NCBI RefSeq assembly: GCF_020880695.1
Contig: NZ_JAJIWO010000001.1
Coordinates: 682,001 to 746,000 of the forward strand
From: Mucilaginibacter sp. UR6-11
GTDB lineage: Bacteria > Bacteroidota > Bacteroidia > Sphingobacteriales > Sphingobacteriaceae
Direction: 5' to 3'
DNA: 64,000 nucleotides
Shown here in pieces: positions 37,015 to 46,420 of the stretch. The notes beneath the pieces were generated by a model. The model saw only the letters and a list, made by a program, of their open reading frames with translations, was not told where the DNA came from and did no database searches. Numbering within the stretch: the first letter of the stretch is position 1; the number at the start of each line of letters is the position of its first letter. The position numbers and the translations under genes were made by a program.

Positions 37015-37956
37015 TTATATAGTAATATGTTCTTTTACCGGATAAATATTTTTTTCAGTAAGATAGTCTAAGTAGTAATTGTCGATATATTCTTTTAGCG
37101 CTGTTCTCCAGTCCTGCATTATATTCATGCTGCGCAGTTCCAGCTTTTTATTGATCAGCCTTTCAGACGAAGGCCTGGGTGCAAAATAAGTATCTTTAAA
37201 AAAGCTTGAAGACACCTCGTTAACAGCTATTTCATGTTCAAGGCCCAATATCCTAACAAGTTCTTTCGCAACATCGTATCTGCTGGTTTCGCCATTACAA
37301 ACCATATTGTAAAGGCCCCAGTATTCCCGCTCTATTAACAGTTTAACATTTTTGGCAAAATCAACGGTAAAAGTCGGTGTGCCGTCTTTGTCGTTCACTA
37401 TGTTTAGCTCGCGTTTTCCCGCAACCAGCTGCTTAATTATTTTATTAATAAACTTTTTGTCTTTTTCCGGTCCGCCGCCCATCATCCAGCCGGCGCGGCA
37501 TATAATATAACGGGTTGCATTTTCACGTACATAACGCTCACCCATGTATTTTGAACGGGCGTAATGACCAAGAGGATTAGGCTCGTCCCAATCGTCATAA
37601 AAATCTTTTGTGCCGTCAAATATGCCCGCTGTACTGATATATAGTACCGGGATATTTAATTTATTGGCTATAAAAACTGCATTTTCAACAGCAGTTGTAT
37701 TGGTAAGGTAAGTATCGTCTAAATTAAGTTCGCAATACTCAAGATCCGTATATGCTCCTAAATGGAAAAGGTAATCTGGCTTAAATGCCTCAACGTCCCG
37801 TTTATAAGCCTCAAAATTCCTAAAATCCAGAAAACTAAGCCATTTCTCATTTACATCTTTGTCTGAGCATTTAATCTCGTAATCATCTTTAAATATCCGG
37901 TAAAAAGCTTCTCCAAGCATTCCACCTGCACCAGCAATGTAAATTTTTTTCTTCAT
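37015..37956 (-). CDS. SDR-family sugar nucleotide reductase/epimerase, RmlD-like
   Basis: 313 residues. Rossmann motif AGAGGMLGEAF at 8-18, VEAFKPDYLFHLGAYTDLEY (RmlD-like), ISTAGIFDGTKD, and the catalytic YARSKYMGE. The Thr/Tyr-x3-Lys pattern fits extended SDRs. It resembles RmlD but is clearly distinct from the rmlD at 28,647, so a different dTDP- or NDP-sugar is probable. It starts the two-gene minus-strand unit with the GT, and the 358-base gap upstream separates it from the divergent plus-strand GT. Confidence 0.85.
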   Translation of the reverse strand: MKKKIYIAGAGGMLGEAFYRIFKDDYEIKCSDKDVNEKWLSFLDFRNFEAYKRDVEAFKPDYLFHLGAYTDLEYCELNLDDTYLTNTTAVENAVFIANKLNIPVLYISTAGIFDGTKDFYDDWDEPNPLGHYARSKYMGERYVRENATRYIICRAGWMMGGGPEKDKKFINKIIKQLVAGKRELNIVNDKDGTPTFTVDFAKNVKLLIEREYWGLYNMVCNGETSRYDVAKELVRILGLEHEIAVNEVSSSFFKDTYFAPRPSSERLINKKLELRSMNIMQDWRTALKEYIDNYYLDYLTEKNIYPVKEHITI

Positions 37957-38314
37957 ATAAACGTTAAAACCATAATGGTCACATCTGGTAGATGTTAAAT
38001 CGTTACAGGGCGTTTTCTATTAACCTTCAACTTTCAAAATTAACCTTTTTCCGGCTCATTTGCAGCATGTTTTCAAAAAAAGCCATACACCAAAATAAAT
38101 AGATTGATAATATAATTAAAATAGATAAGTCGTTTATATGCGATATTCATCAATAAACAACAAAAAAAGCCTATAAATCTATAATTATATTAAGCTTCTT
38201 TGAATTTAAACATATGTAATACCATATAATACGTTCATATTTGAATTTTGTTTGCGTAATGATAAAAAAGTGGAATCATCATCTATCCTTGCTTAAAAAT
38301 TAATTAGCTAAAAC
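37957..38314. other. 358-base AT-rich divergent intergenic region
   Basis: No open frame, tRNA or long inverted repeat is visible. A minus-strand TAATTTTG (38035-38042) matches TAnnTTTG and could be the promoter of the RmlD-like gene, at about 80 bases. On the plus side TATCCTTG (38284-38291) is one base off the consensus, with TTTG at 38251-38254 too far away. The region probably holds both promoters but is otherwise unexplained. Confidence 0.5.
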
Positions 38315-39547
38315 ATGAATATTCTTGTCGTAAACTGGACCTGGTATCCAAGTGGCGGAGACTGGACCTATGTTGAAAACGTAGTAAATCTTTACCGGCA
38401 AAAGGGGCACAACGTTATCCCATTTTCGATGAAGGATGAAAGGAATTTTCAGACTCCGTATGCCGGGTATTTTATTGAGAATATTGATTATAAAAAAATA
38501 AACAAGCGCAGCCTGACAGCTGGTGTTAAGGTATTGACGAAAAGCATTTACTCAACCGAAGCTCAAAAAAATCTGGAACGCCTTTTAACCGATGTAAAAA
38601 TAGATTTCGCACATATAAATGTTATACATCATTACATTACCCCTACCATTTTAAAAATACTAAAGGACAGAAACATCCCCATAATATGGACACTGCATGA
38701 ATATACGCCTATTTGCCCCGAAAGCACATTTATAAGCCATGACCAGGTATGCGAGCGTTGTTTTGGCGGTGCATTTTACAACTGTGTTACGCACTCCTGC
38801 AAAAAGGGCTCTTATCTGGCCAGCACTGTGGCCGCTTTGGAGAACTATGTGCATGAATACTTAAACTATTATGCTTTGGTTGACTATTATATCTGTCCTT
38901 CAGCTTTTGTATACAATAAGTTTAAACAATTTAATTTTCAAACCAATAAACTGGTGCAGTTGTATCATGGGTACGATTATACCGGCATTGAAGCGGTTAA
39001 ACAAAACCCCCTGCTGTTTAACGAGCGATATATTGTTTTTGTGGGCAGGCTTGAAAAAATAAAAGGCGCGCATACGGTATTAAATGCGATTAAAAGCTGT
39101 CCAAACATTCACCTTAAAATAATCGGGACGGGCACCCAAGAGGCTGCTTTAAAAGAATTTAAAGAGACCCACCAGTTAAGTAACGTCGCTTTTATGGGCA
39201 AAAAAAGCAAGCACGAAACGCTGCAGATAATTAACGGTTCCGATTTTTTAATTTGCGCATCAGAATGGTATGAGGTTTTAGGTTTTACCGTTGTTGAAGC
39301 CATGGCTCTGGGTAAACCGGTAATTGGCTCGGCCATAGGGGCTGTACCAGAAATGGTAATCAATAATAAAACCGGATTATTATTTGAGCCGGGCAACTAC
39401 AGCCAGCTTGCCGCGCTGATACGGGACCTGTATGATGACGCTGAACAAATAGCTTTATTGGGTAAAAATGCTCAACAACATATTAACATGCTTATTGACA
39501 ACGAGAAACATTTTCAGGGTTTGCGAAAACTAATTCCTGCTTTATAG
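38315..39547 (+). CDS. Glycosyltransferase family 4 with Cys-rich insert
   Basis: 410 residues. GT-B fold: WTWYPSGGDWTYVENVVNLY at the N-terminus, the donor domain YIVFVGRLEKIKGAHTVLNA, and the EX7E motif in ASEWYEVLGFTVVEAMALGK near 310-330. A Cys/His-containing insert (ICPESTFISHDQVCERCFGG, then CVTHSCKKGS, about residues 130-165) is typical of a GT4 subgroup with a probable metal or structural site. Stands alone on the plus strand between a minus-strand reductase and the wza-wzz pair, separated from wza by 86 bases and a promoter. Confidence 0.88.
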   Translation: MNILVVNWTWYPSGGDWTYVENVVNLYRQKGHNVIPFSMKDERNFQTPYAGYFIENIDYKKINKRSLTAGVKVLTKSIYSTEAQKNLERLLTDVKIDFAHINVIHHYITPTILKILKDRNIPIIWTLHEYTPICPESTFISHDQVCERCFGGAFYNCVTHSCKKGSYLASTVAALENYVHEYLNYYALVDYYICPSAFVYNKFKQFNFQTNKLVQLYHGYDYTGIEAVKQNPLLFNERYIVFVGRLEKIKGAHTVLNAIKSCPNIHLKIIGTGTQEAALKEFKETHQLSNVAFMGKKSKHETLQIINGSDFLICASEWYEVLGFTVVEAMALGKPVIGSAIGAVPEMVINNKTGLLFEPGNYSQLAALIRDLYDDAEQIALLGKNAQQHINMLIDNEKHFQGLRKLIPAL

Positions 39548-39598
39548 GTTCTAACACGTTGTGTTATGTGCGTAATAGCTCAGACCGATATAATATTT

Positions 39599-39606
39599 TA
39601 TATTTG
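39599..39606 (+). promoter_or_regulatory. Candidate -7 element for the wza-wzz pair
   Basis: TATATTTG matches TAnnTTTG exactly and ends 27 bases before the wza ATG. No good -33 match. It suggests the export pair has its own promoter. Confidence 0.45.
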
Positions 39607-39633
39607 CATCACTTAGATTAACATCGATTTTTC

Positions 39634-41976
39634 ATGCGCATCAAATACCTTTTTTACATACTGTTTTTTTGTTTAATCACACTTGCCCAACATGGCATTG
39701 CTCAAGGAATATCCATGGGCGATTTAAAGGGCATGAAAGTAAGCCAGGCAACTGACGAGCAAATAACACAAGCCTGGCAAAAAATACAAGATTCTGGTTT
39801 ATCAGAGCAACAGGCGTATGCCCTTATGACAAAAAATGGTGTAAGCGGCGAAGAACTTCAGGCCTTTAAAGACAGGGTGACGCTATTAGGATTAAACAAA
39901 AAAGCCTCACCGCAAAAGGCCGTAACATCAACCGAAAAACAAAAAACCGGCTCACAGCGCGACATCATTGACCTGGTTGTAAAGCCTACGCCACTTGAAA
40001 GGCCGGTTACTACTGCCACACAGCCAGCGTTAGAAGTTTATGGAACTCAGTTTTTTAAGCAGGCTATTACCTTTGAGCCGAGTTTTTCAATAGCTACGCC
40101 CAAAAGCTATGTATTAGGCCCGGGGGATAAAGTTATAATATTGTTAACCGGTTTAAATGAAAAAAACCTCGAATCAACAGTAACACCTGATGGCAATTTG
40201 CAAATACCCTTTGCCGGTTTGGTTTATGTAAATGGTTTTACCATTGAGCAGGCTACCAGCCTGATCAGAAGTAAAATGTTAAAGATCTATCCGGCCCTAG
40301 CTTCAGGTCAGACGCAATTAACTGTAAACCTGGGTAGCACCCGCAGCATCAGGGTTACCGTTAAAGGCGAAGTAAAAACGCCGGGATCATATACCCTGTC
40401 TTCACTGGCTACCTTACCCAATGCTTTGTATAATTCAGGCGGCCCCGGTGCCAACGGATCATTAAGGTATATAAAGCTGATCAGAAATAATAAACTTTAT
40501 AAAATTATAGACTTTTATACTTACCTGCAAAGCGGTATTCAGGAAGGTAATATCCGTCTGGAGGACCAGGATGTGATACAGATCCCCGTTTATAAAAAAC
40601 GCGTAAGCATAAGCGGCGAAGTGAAAAACCCGGCTATTTATGAGTTGAAAGATGATGAGCATTTAGATGACGTTATCCGGTTTGCCAGCGGCTTTACTGA
40701 CGTGGCTTATACCGGCATAGCCAAAGTTGACCAGATCAATGATCTGCAGCGTGAGGTAAAAGACGTACCTGCAAACCTGTTTGCGAATTACACTCCGCAC
40801 AACGGCGACAAGGTACTGATAGGTGCTATTACAAACCGCTATACCAATCGCGTGGTGCTTGAAGGAGCCGTTTATCGTCCGGACGTTTATGAGCTAACTG
40901 CGGGCCTTACATTGAGCCAACTATTGAAATCAGCGCAGGGGCTAAAACCTGAAGCTTACCTGGAGCGGGGCTATATTAACAGAACATTGCCCAACCTTGA
41001 AAAACAAAGCATAACTTTTAAGCCGGGCGAGATAATTAACGGGGTTAACGATATTCCGTTGTTGAGAGAGGATACGGTAGTTATTATGGATCGCGAGGCA
41101 TTTGTTTCAAGCCAGACAGTAACTGTTAGCGGACATGTGAGGAGGCCTTCTATCATTACCTACCGCAAGGGTTTAAAACTTGCTGATGTAATTGCCATGT
41201 CCGGCGGATTTAAAGACGACGCCGCAGATCATCATGTTGAGGTTAACCGGGTGATAAAAAATGAGTCGGATAGCGTAGCTAATCAACAGGTAAACACTTT
41301 CGTTGTTGACTTGAGTAATAATAATGATGCTAACCGCGATATCGAGCTACAACCAATGGATGTTATTAATGTACCAAGGCTGGTAAACTATAGGGCATTA
41401 GGTAATGTAGTAGTTAAAGGCGAGGTCGTTTTCCCGGGCGATTATCCGGTAGAACGCCGTAATGAAACCGCGCTTGACTTTTTACGAAGAGCAGGCGGTG
41501 TAACGCCATATGGCTCGATGGAAAATGCGCAGGTTTATAGAAATGGTGTGCGGGTTAATCTTGATTTATCTTTAAAAAACAACAAGCCTGAGGCAAACAA
41601 GGACATGGTTTTATTACCGGGCGATAGTATATACGTGCCAAGGGTAATTTCTTATGTTGAGGTGTCAGGCGCGGTAAACAATCCGCAATATATAAGCTTT
41701 AACGGCGGGCGTTTTAAGTACTATATTAATGCCGCTGCCGGCACCACGCAAAATGCGCGGTTAAAGGGTGCCTATATACAATATCCTGACGGGCTGAATC
41801 AACCCGTTAGACATTTCTTATTTTTCCGGCATTATCCTACAGTAAAACCGGGCAGCAAAATCATAGTGCCTGAGAAAGCACCCGATAATAAAATTAAAAT
41901 AGGGTTCGGTGACCTGGGCAGCATAGCTGCCGCGCTAACCGCACTGGTAAGTATTGTAGCTATTTTACATAAATAA
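39634..41976 (+). CDS. Polysaccharide export outer membrane protein, SLBB repeats (Wza-like)
   Basis: 780 residues, longer than E. coli Wza because of extra SLBB domains, as is common in Bacteroidota. A signal peptide (1-24) is followed by a helical segment (about 28-75), the polysaccharide export domain (YVLGPGDKVIILLTGLNEKN near 165-185), and a series of SLBB-type repeats (VKGEVKTPGSYTLSSLATLP, ISGEVKNPAIYELKD, VSGHVRRPSIITY, VKGEVVFPGDYPVE). It ends in a hydrophobic segment that may cross the outer membrane as a helix. No lipobox Cys, unlike Wza. It starts the export pair; the wzz-like gene follows after 1 base. Confidence 0.92.
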   Translation: MRIKYLFYILFFCLITLAQHGIAQGISMGDLKGMKVSQATDEQITQAWQKIQDSGLSEQQAYALMTKNGVSGEELQAFKDRVTLLGLNKKASPQKAVTSTEKQKTGSQRDIIDLVVKPTPLERPVTTATQPALEVYGTQFFKQAITFEPSFSIATPKSYVLGPGDKVIILLTGLNEKNLESTVTPDGNLQIPFAGLVYVNGFTIEQATSLIRSKMLKIYPALASGQTQLTVNLGSTRSIRVTVKGEVKTPGSYTLSSLATLPNALYNSGGPGANGSLRYIKLIRNNKLYKIIDFYTYLQSGIQEGNIRLEDQDVIQIPVYKKRVSISGEVKNPAIYELKDDEHLDDVIRFASGFTDVAYTGIAKVDQINDLQREVKDVPANLFANYTPHNGDKVLIGAITNRYTNRVVLEGAVYRPDVYELTAGLTLSQLLKSAQGLKPEAYLERGYINRTLPNLEKQSITFKPGEIINGVNDIPLLREDTVVIMDREAFVSSQTVTVSGHVRRPSIITYRKGLKLADVIAMSGGFKDDAADHHVEVNRVIKNESDSVANQQVNTFVVDLSNNNDANRDIELQPMDVINVPRLVNYRALGNVVVKGEVVFPGDYPVERRNETALDFLRRAGGVTPYGSMENAQVYRNGVRVNLDLSLKNNKPEANKDMVLLPGDSIYVPRVISYVEVSGAVNNPQYISFNGGRFKYYINAAAGTTQNARLKGAYIQYPDGLNQPVRHFLFFRHYPTVKPGSKIIVPEKAPDNKIKIGFGDLGSIAAALTALVSIVAILHK

Positions 41977-41977
41977 C

Positions 41978-43042
41978 ATGAGCCGGGAAAATACCCAATA
42001 TCCACACGAACCGGAATTTTCTATAAAAAAACTGGTAGATGATCGCTTTAGCGATGTTAAATATATATTACGGTTTAAAACGGCACTGGCACTGGTTTTG
42101 CTGGTCGGAGCGTTATTGGGTGCGCTAACTGCTTGGCTGTGGACGCCAAGTTATACAGCCAGATTAACATTTGTTGTGGACGATTCAAAGTCAAGCGGTA
42201 GTGGCGGGTTATCTGCCTTAGCCGGGCTGGCAGGAGTTGATCTTAACGGCCTGGGAGGTGGAAGCGGCGTGCTGGCTGGCGATAATGTGCAGGAACTGAT
42301 AAAGAGTCGTAAACTAATTAAAGCTACGCTGGTAACAGCATATGATAGCACCCAAACCCTTGCCGACCGTTACGCGGCGGTTAATAAGCTGAGTAAAAAA
42401 TGGCTTAAATACAGCCCGGATGGCAAGATTATTCGTTTTCCTTTAAACGGACTTAATAATTCCAGGTTGCAAGACAGTTTGCTTCATGAAATGTCAGAGT
42501 TAATTTTGAAAGGCGAATTTGAGATTGCCAAAACAGACAAAAAGCTTGGATTTTTTGAAGTTAACACAACTATGGACGATGAGAAACTATCTCAACTTTT
42601 TTGTATGCGAATGATTAATCAGGCAACAAACTTCTATATAAGCACAAAAACCAAACGATTAAGAGACAACATTGATCGACTGCAAAAAAGGGCCGACAGC
42701 ATAGGGCTAATACTTAACCGTAAAACCTATGCGGCAGCGGCAGCTAATCAAGGCAGCCTGGATGTGAATCCGGCCTATACTGCTCCTTCCGCCAATGTCG
42801 AAGTGAGAGAAAGGGATAAAATTTTACTATCTACTGTATTTTCAGAAACCGTTAAAAATTTAGAAACCAGTAAAACAATGCTGGCACAGGAAACACCAAC
42901 TGTACAGATTGTAGATGAGCCGGAATTGCCTTTGAAGAAAAACAAGCTTAAGTACTCCATAGGTATTGCTACAGGTATATTTTTAAGCGGGCTATTTTTT
43001 AGTTTTTATGTTTTGTTTAAACGTAAAGATTCTAAAATCTAA
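41978..43042 (+). CDS. Chain-length determinant/polysaccharide co-polymerase (Wzz type)
   Basis: 354 residues with one membrane segment near the N-terminus (about 38-58) and one at the C-terminus (about 325-345), the Wzz topology. Between them lies the periplasmic domain, with ARLTFVVDDSKSSGSGGLSA and a Gly-rich loop (GLGGGSGVLAGDNVQELIKS). A helical region (NIDRLQKRADSIGLIL) follows, and the C-terminal Pro-rich VQIVDEPELPLKKNK precedes the second segment. No cytoplasmic tyrosine kinase domain. Its 3' end overlaps the first Wzi gene, on the other strand, by 11 bases. Confidence 0.9.
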   Translation: MSRENTQYPHEPEFSIKKLVDDRFSDVKYILRFKTALALVLLVGALLGALTAWLWTPSYTARLTFVVDDSKSSGSGGLSALAGLAGVDLNGLGGGSGVLAGDNVQELIKSRKLIKATLVTAYDSTQTLADRYAAVNKLSKKWLKYSPDGKIIRFPLNGLNNSRLQDSLLHEMSELILKGEFEIAKTDKKLGFFEVNTTMDDEKLSQLFCMRMINQATNFYISTKTKRLRDNIDRLQKRADSIGLILNRKTYAAAAANQGSLDVNPAYTAPSANVEVRERDKILLSTVFSETVKNLETSKTMLAQETPTVQIVDEPELPLKKNKLKYSIGIATGIFLSGLFFSFYVLFKRKDSKI

Positions 43043-44720
43043 ATGTTACACCTAATTCGCCATGGAAATTATATACATCGTTATGTGGTATATAGTATTG
43101 GCTACTGTTATAGTCTTTCAATATCCATTCATAATTAAAAGATTTTATATGCTGCAGCTTGGCGTTAAAAATTATGTTCTTGTAAGCCCACTCCCCTTGT
43201 AACGCCAACGCAAAATCTACCCATTTCCGGCTATTTCCATTGATATCCGGGAAATACCGCTGGTAGAAATCAACATCATGCTCATAGCGTTCTACCTGTA
43301 TACCAAGTTTTTTCAAACCGCTTACCCAGCTAATGTCTAACGATTGCAAATTACCTCCTGACCCTATACCTGCGCCAATAATCTGTCCAAGATTTGTTTG
43401 GCCATCTCTAATCTCGGTATGCGTATACCATCCGCCGGCATCTCTGGCAACGCGGTCAACCGTTTGTGACATTTGGGTTACTTCCGTACCGAACAGTATA
43501 TATTGATTTTCATGATTATTTATCCGGACCATTTTACGTACCCCAAAGATGTATGCTCTGGAGTGTTCAGGTGAGCCGATAAAATCCTTCAGGTTGGCAG
43601 AATTATCGTTTAAACCGTATTCAAAATACACCTCAGCCATTGCTTTAACAAATAGCCATCGTCCATACACAGATGTGTTTTGATCCCTTGGAAATGCATC
43701 ACCTAAACCACCAGCTTCCGCACCGCCGCTTGTAGACTGTTTGGAGTAGGGTATAAAAAATGGCACATAACCACTAAGGCCATGAACGTCCTGGTGATAT
43801 GAGTTAAAGGTGCGCGTTAACCCCAGAGTAAGCCCGTTTATCCATTTTGGATGATAATTAAAATTAAAGCCGGTGTAATATCTCCACCCTATGCGTTTGG
43901 GTACATATAAATTTGTTCCGTCTGCATCCCTGGTAACATTCAGTGGCGGCAAACCAGATGCGTCTAATTTTGCTGCTATTATCTGACCCTCAAAATAACC
44001 TAAGAAAGTTTTTATGGGCTTAACGGTATTCAGAGTCAAATGTTTAAAACCTGGCGCATTGTTACTTAAAATCAATGCGTTTCTGATTCCGGGCCCCCAC
44101 CAGATACTTTCGTTTGATAAACCCATTGATATCGCACCAAACGTCAAGCTTATGTTACTTTGCCCTAAAAACGCTTTTTTGTAGGCGCCATTTCCATAGA
44201 CTTCAGGCTGATCAATATTATTATGATAACCATAATAATTTCGTAAATCATCGCCAGAATGGCCATCCGCAAAGTTGGTAAAATCAGTGTTTATGGCGTA
44301 AACAAATTCAGGTCTGAATTGAACGCCTAACGGGCCGTATTTGAAAAAAAAGCCACCGCTTACCATAGTTTGATATCCCCTGGCGGGTATCATAGCCTCG
44401 TCATTCCATCCATAAGGATGGTTGGAATTAAATTGCTGCTGCCAGTTTAAAGGCAATATTGCAAAAAGGCCATTTTTAGCAAATTGAATGCTGTGATCTT
44501 TTGTAGTATCATCAGGATGATATATATTTTTTACGCCTAATAAAGTTGGCCTTATACTAAACGAAATACTTGAATCTAACTTTCCAAGCAACTGCTCACG
44601 CCTATAATAATCATCAAGCACAGATGTACCCACCGGCAATGTTTGCGCGCTTACATGGACATTTATCGCCACACAAGTAAGGCAAAGACCTATTGATGCA
44701 AGTATTTTTTTTATCATCAA
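43032..44720 (-). CDS. Capsule assembly Wzi family protein, copy 1
   Basis: 562 residues. A signal peptide (about 1-25) ends before QTLPVGTSVLDDYYRREQLL. The rest alternates like an outer-membrane beta-barrel and ends in Phe (HGELGVTFRF), the usual signal for Bam insertion. Wzi proteins bind capsule polysaccharide at the cell surface. Conserved phrases shared with the two neighbours include NPYGWNDEAMIPARGYQ-like segments, IWWGPGIRNALILSNNAPGF, HSRAYIFG and GSGGNLQSLDISWV. It follows copy 2 without a gap, and they are most alike at the C-terminus. Confidence 0.88.
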   Translation of the reverse strand: MMIKKILASIGLCLTCVAINVHVSAQTLPVGTSVLDDYYRREQLLGKLDSSISFSIRPTLLGVKNIYHPDDTTKDHSIQFAKNGLFAILPLNWQQQFNSNHPYGWNDEAMIPARGYQTMVSGGFFFKYGPLGVQFRPEFVYAINTDFTNFADGHSGDDLRNYYGYHNNIDQPEVYGNGAYKKAFLGQSNISLTFGAISMGLSNESIWWGPGIRNALILSNNAPGFKHLTLNTVKPIKTFLGYFEGQIIAAKLDASGLPPLNVTRDADGTNLYVPKRIGWRYYTGFNFNYHPKWINGLTLGLTRTFNSYHQDVHGLSGYVPFFIPYSKQSTSGGAEAGGLGDAFPRDQNTSVYGRWLFVKAMAEVYFEYGLNDNSANLKDFIGSPEHSRAYIFGVRKMVRINNHENQYILFGTEVTQMSQTVDRVARDAGGWYTHTEIRDGQTNLGQIIGAGIGSGGNLQSLDISWVSGLKKLGIQVERYEHDVDFYQRYFPDINGNSRKWVDFALALQGEWAYKNIIFNAKLQHIKSFNYEWILKDYNSSQYYIPHNDVYNFHGELGVTFRF

Positions 44721-46409
44721 TTAAAACCTGTAAGTAATACCTAATTCGCCGTGAAAATTATAAACATCATTATGAGGGATATAATACTGACCAGGATTAT
44801 AATCTTTTAATATCCACTGATAATTTAGTGATTTTATTTGCTGAAGTTTTGCGTTAAACAAAAAGTGCTTGTAATTCCATTCGCCATGAACTGAAAGGGC
44901 AAAGTCAACCCAATTTCTGCTATTACCGTTTATCGGGGAATAAGCTATTTGATAAAAGTCAACATCGTGTTCAAACCTATCGAAACCTATACCTATTTTT
45001 TTTAATCCATCAACCCAACTAACGTCAAATGATTGCAGATTGCCACCGGGCCCTGTACCGGCACCTAACACTTGCCCATCATTTGTATGCCCGTGTAGCA
45101 GCTGGTAATTTAAATACCATTGCCCCACTTCTCTGATGGAGTTTTCTGTATGCTGAGACGTTTGCGTAATCTCAGCTCCTATTAGTATGTGCTGATTTTT
45201 ATATTCGTTAACGGGTAGCAATTTACGAAACCCAAATATGTATGCTCTTGAATGCTCTGGCGACTGAATAAAATCACTTAAATTATATAAATTGTCTTCC
45301 CAGCCGTACTCAAAATAAACTTCTGCTTGGGCCTTCTTCATTAACCACCTGGCATACAAAGACGTTATTTGGTCGCGCGGGAAAAGATCGCCTACACCCT
45401 GATTAACGTTTTGCTTGGTGTATGATGTAAAAAACGGAACATACGCATTAAAGCCCCCGGTTTTTACGTCGGCATAATACGCGTTAAATGTTCTTATAAT
45501 ACCAAGTGTCAAACCGTTAATATATTTAGGATTATAATTTAAGTTAAACCCGGTAAAATACCGCCAATCTTTTCTTTTTTCGATATATAATTTTCTTCCG
45601 TCTGCTAAAGCAGTTGTAGGTAATGAGGGATAACCTGAATCTTCAAGCCGCCCGGCAATTACCTGGCCTTCAAAATTACCAATTGCCGTTTTTATTGGTG
45701 CGACGGTATTGATGGTTAGGTGCTTAAACCCTGCAGCATTATTGGTAAGAACCAGCGCGTTATTGATGCCCGGGCCCCACCATAGATTTTCGTTGGAGAA
45801 ACCCAGGGAAATTTTACCGAAAGTTAACCTGATACTACTTTGGCCCAAAAAGGCCTTTTTATAAGGGCCATTTCCATATTTTTCAGGCAGATCTATCGAG
45901 TTGTGAAAAGAATAATAAACAATTAAATCCTGATCAGGATGACCAGAATCAAATCCATTAAAATTATTATTAGCGGCATAGACAAATTCAGGTTTAAATT
46001 GAATGCTAAAAACACCGTATTTCAAGTAAAAGCCGCTGCTAACAAGTGTTTGGTATCCTTTGGCAGGTATCATTGCCCCGTCATTCCAACCGTAAGGGTG
46101 GTCTGAATTAAATTGTTGCTGCCAACTAAAAGGTAATATTTGAAAAAAACCCTTTTTATTTCCAAAATAGATGGCACTATTTGTATAAGAGCTGTCTGGA
46201 TTAAGTATATTTTGGGTATTTAATTGCTCTTTAGAGAGAAGAGGCCTAATCGCAAAAGATAAATTTGAATCTACTTTACCAAGTAACTGTTCGCGTCTGT
46301 AATAATCCTCCAGTACAGGCGTACCCACCGGGATTGATTGCGCATATAGCTTTCGTGTACCTAATATTATCAAACAAAACATCATCAACACAAAAAACAC
46401 CTTCTTCAT
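44721..46409 (-). CDS. Capsule assembly Wzi family protein, copy 2
   Basis: 562 residues. Signal peptide (1-23), then QSIPVGTPVLEDYYRREQLL, the same opening as copy 1. The barrel carries NLWWGPGINNALVLTNNAAG, HSRAYIFGFRKLLPV and GPGGNLQSFDVSWV and ends YNFHGELGITYRF. The stop of this gene abuts the start of copy 1, which points to a recent duplication or strong coupling. Copies 1 and 2 share more with each other than with copy 3. The role of paralogues, perhaps binding different glycans, is inferred. Confidence 0.88.
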   Translation of the reverse strand: MKKVFFVLMMFCLIILGTRKLYAQSIPVGTPVLEDYYRREQLLGKVDSNLSFAIRPLLSKEQLNTQNILNPDSSYTNSAIYFGNKKGFFQILPFSWQQQFNSDHPYGWNDGAMIPAKGYQTLVSSGFYLKYGVFSIQFKPEFVYAANNNFNGFDSGHPDQDLIVYYSFHNSIDLPEKYGNGPYKKAFLGQSSIRLTFGKISLGFSNENLWWGPGINNALVLTNNAAGFKHLTINTVAPIKTAIGNFEGQVIAGRLEDSGYPSLPTTALADGRKLYIEKRKDWRYFTGFNLNYNPKYINGLTLGIIRTFNAYYADVKTGGFNAYVPFFTSYTKQNVNQGVGDLFPRDQITSLYARWLMKKAQAEVYFEYGWEDNLYNLSDFIQSPEHSRAYIFGFRKLLPVNEYKNQHILIGAEITQTSQHTENSIREVGQWYLNYQLLHGHTNDGQVLGAGTGPGGNLQSFDVSWVDGLKKIGIGFDRFEHDVDFYQIAYSPINGNSRNWVDFALSVHGEWNYKHFLFNAKLQQIKSLNYQWILKDYNPGQYYIPHNDVYNFHGELGITYRF

Positions 46410-46420
46410 ATTCGTTAATG

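Noticed and set aside
37957-38314. Phase-variable invertible promoter ahead of the polysaccharide genes
   Set aside because: No pair of inverted repeats long enough for a site-specific recombinase is visible, and no recombinase gene is in the window.
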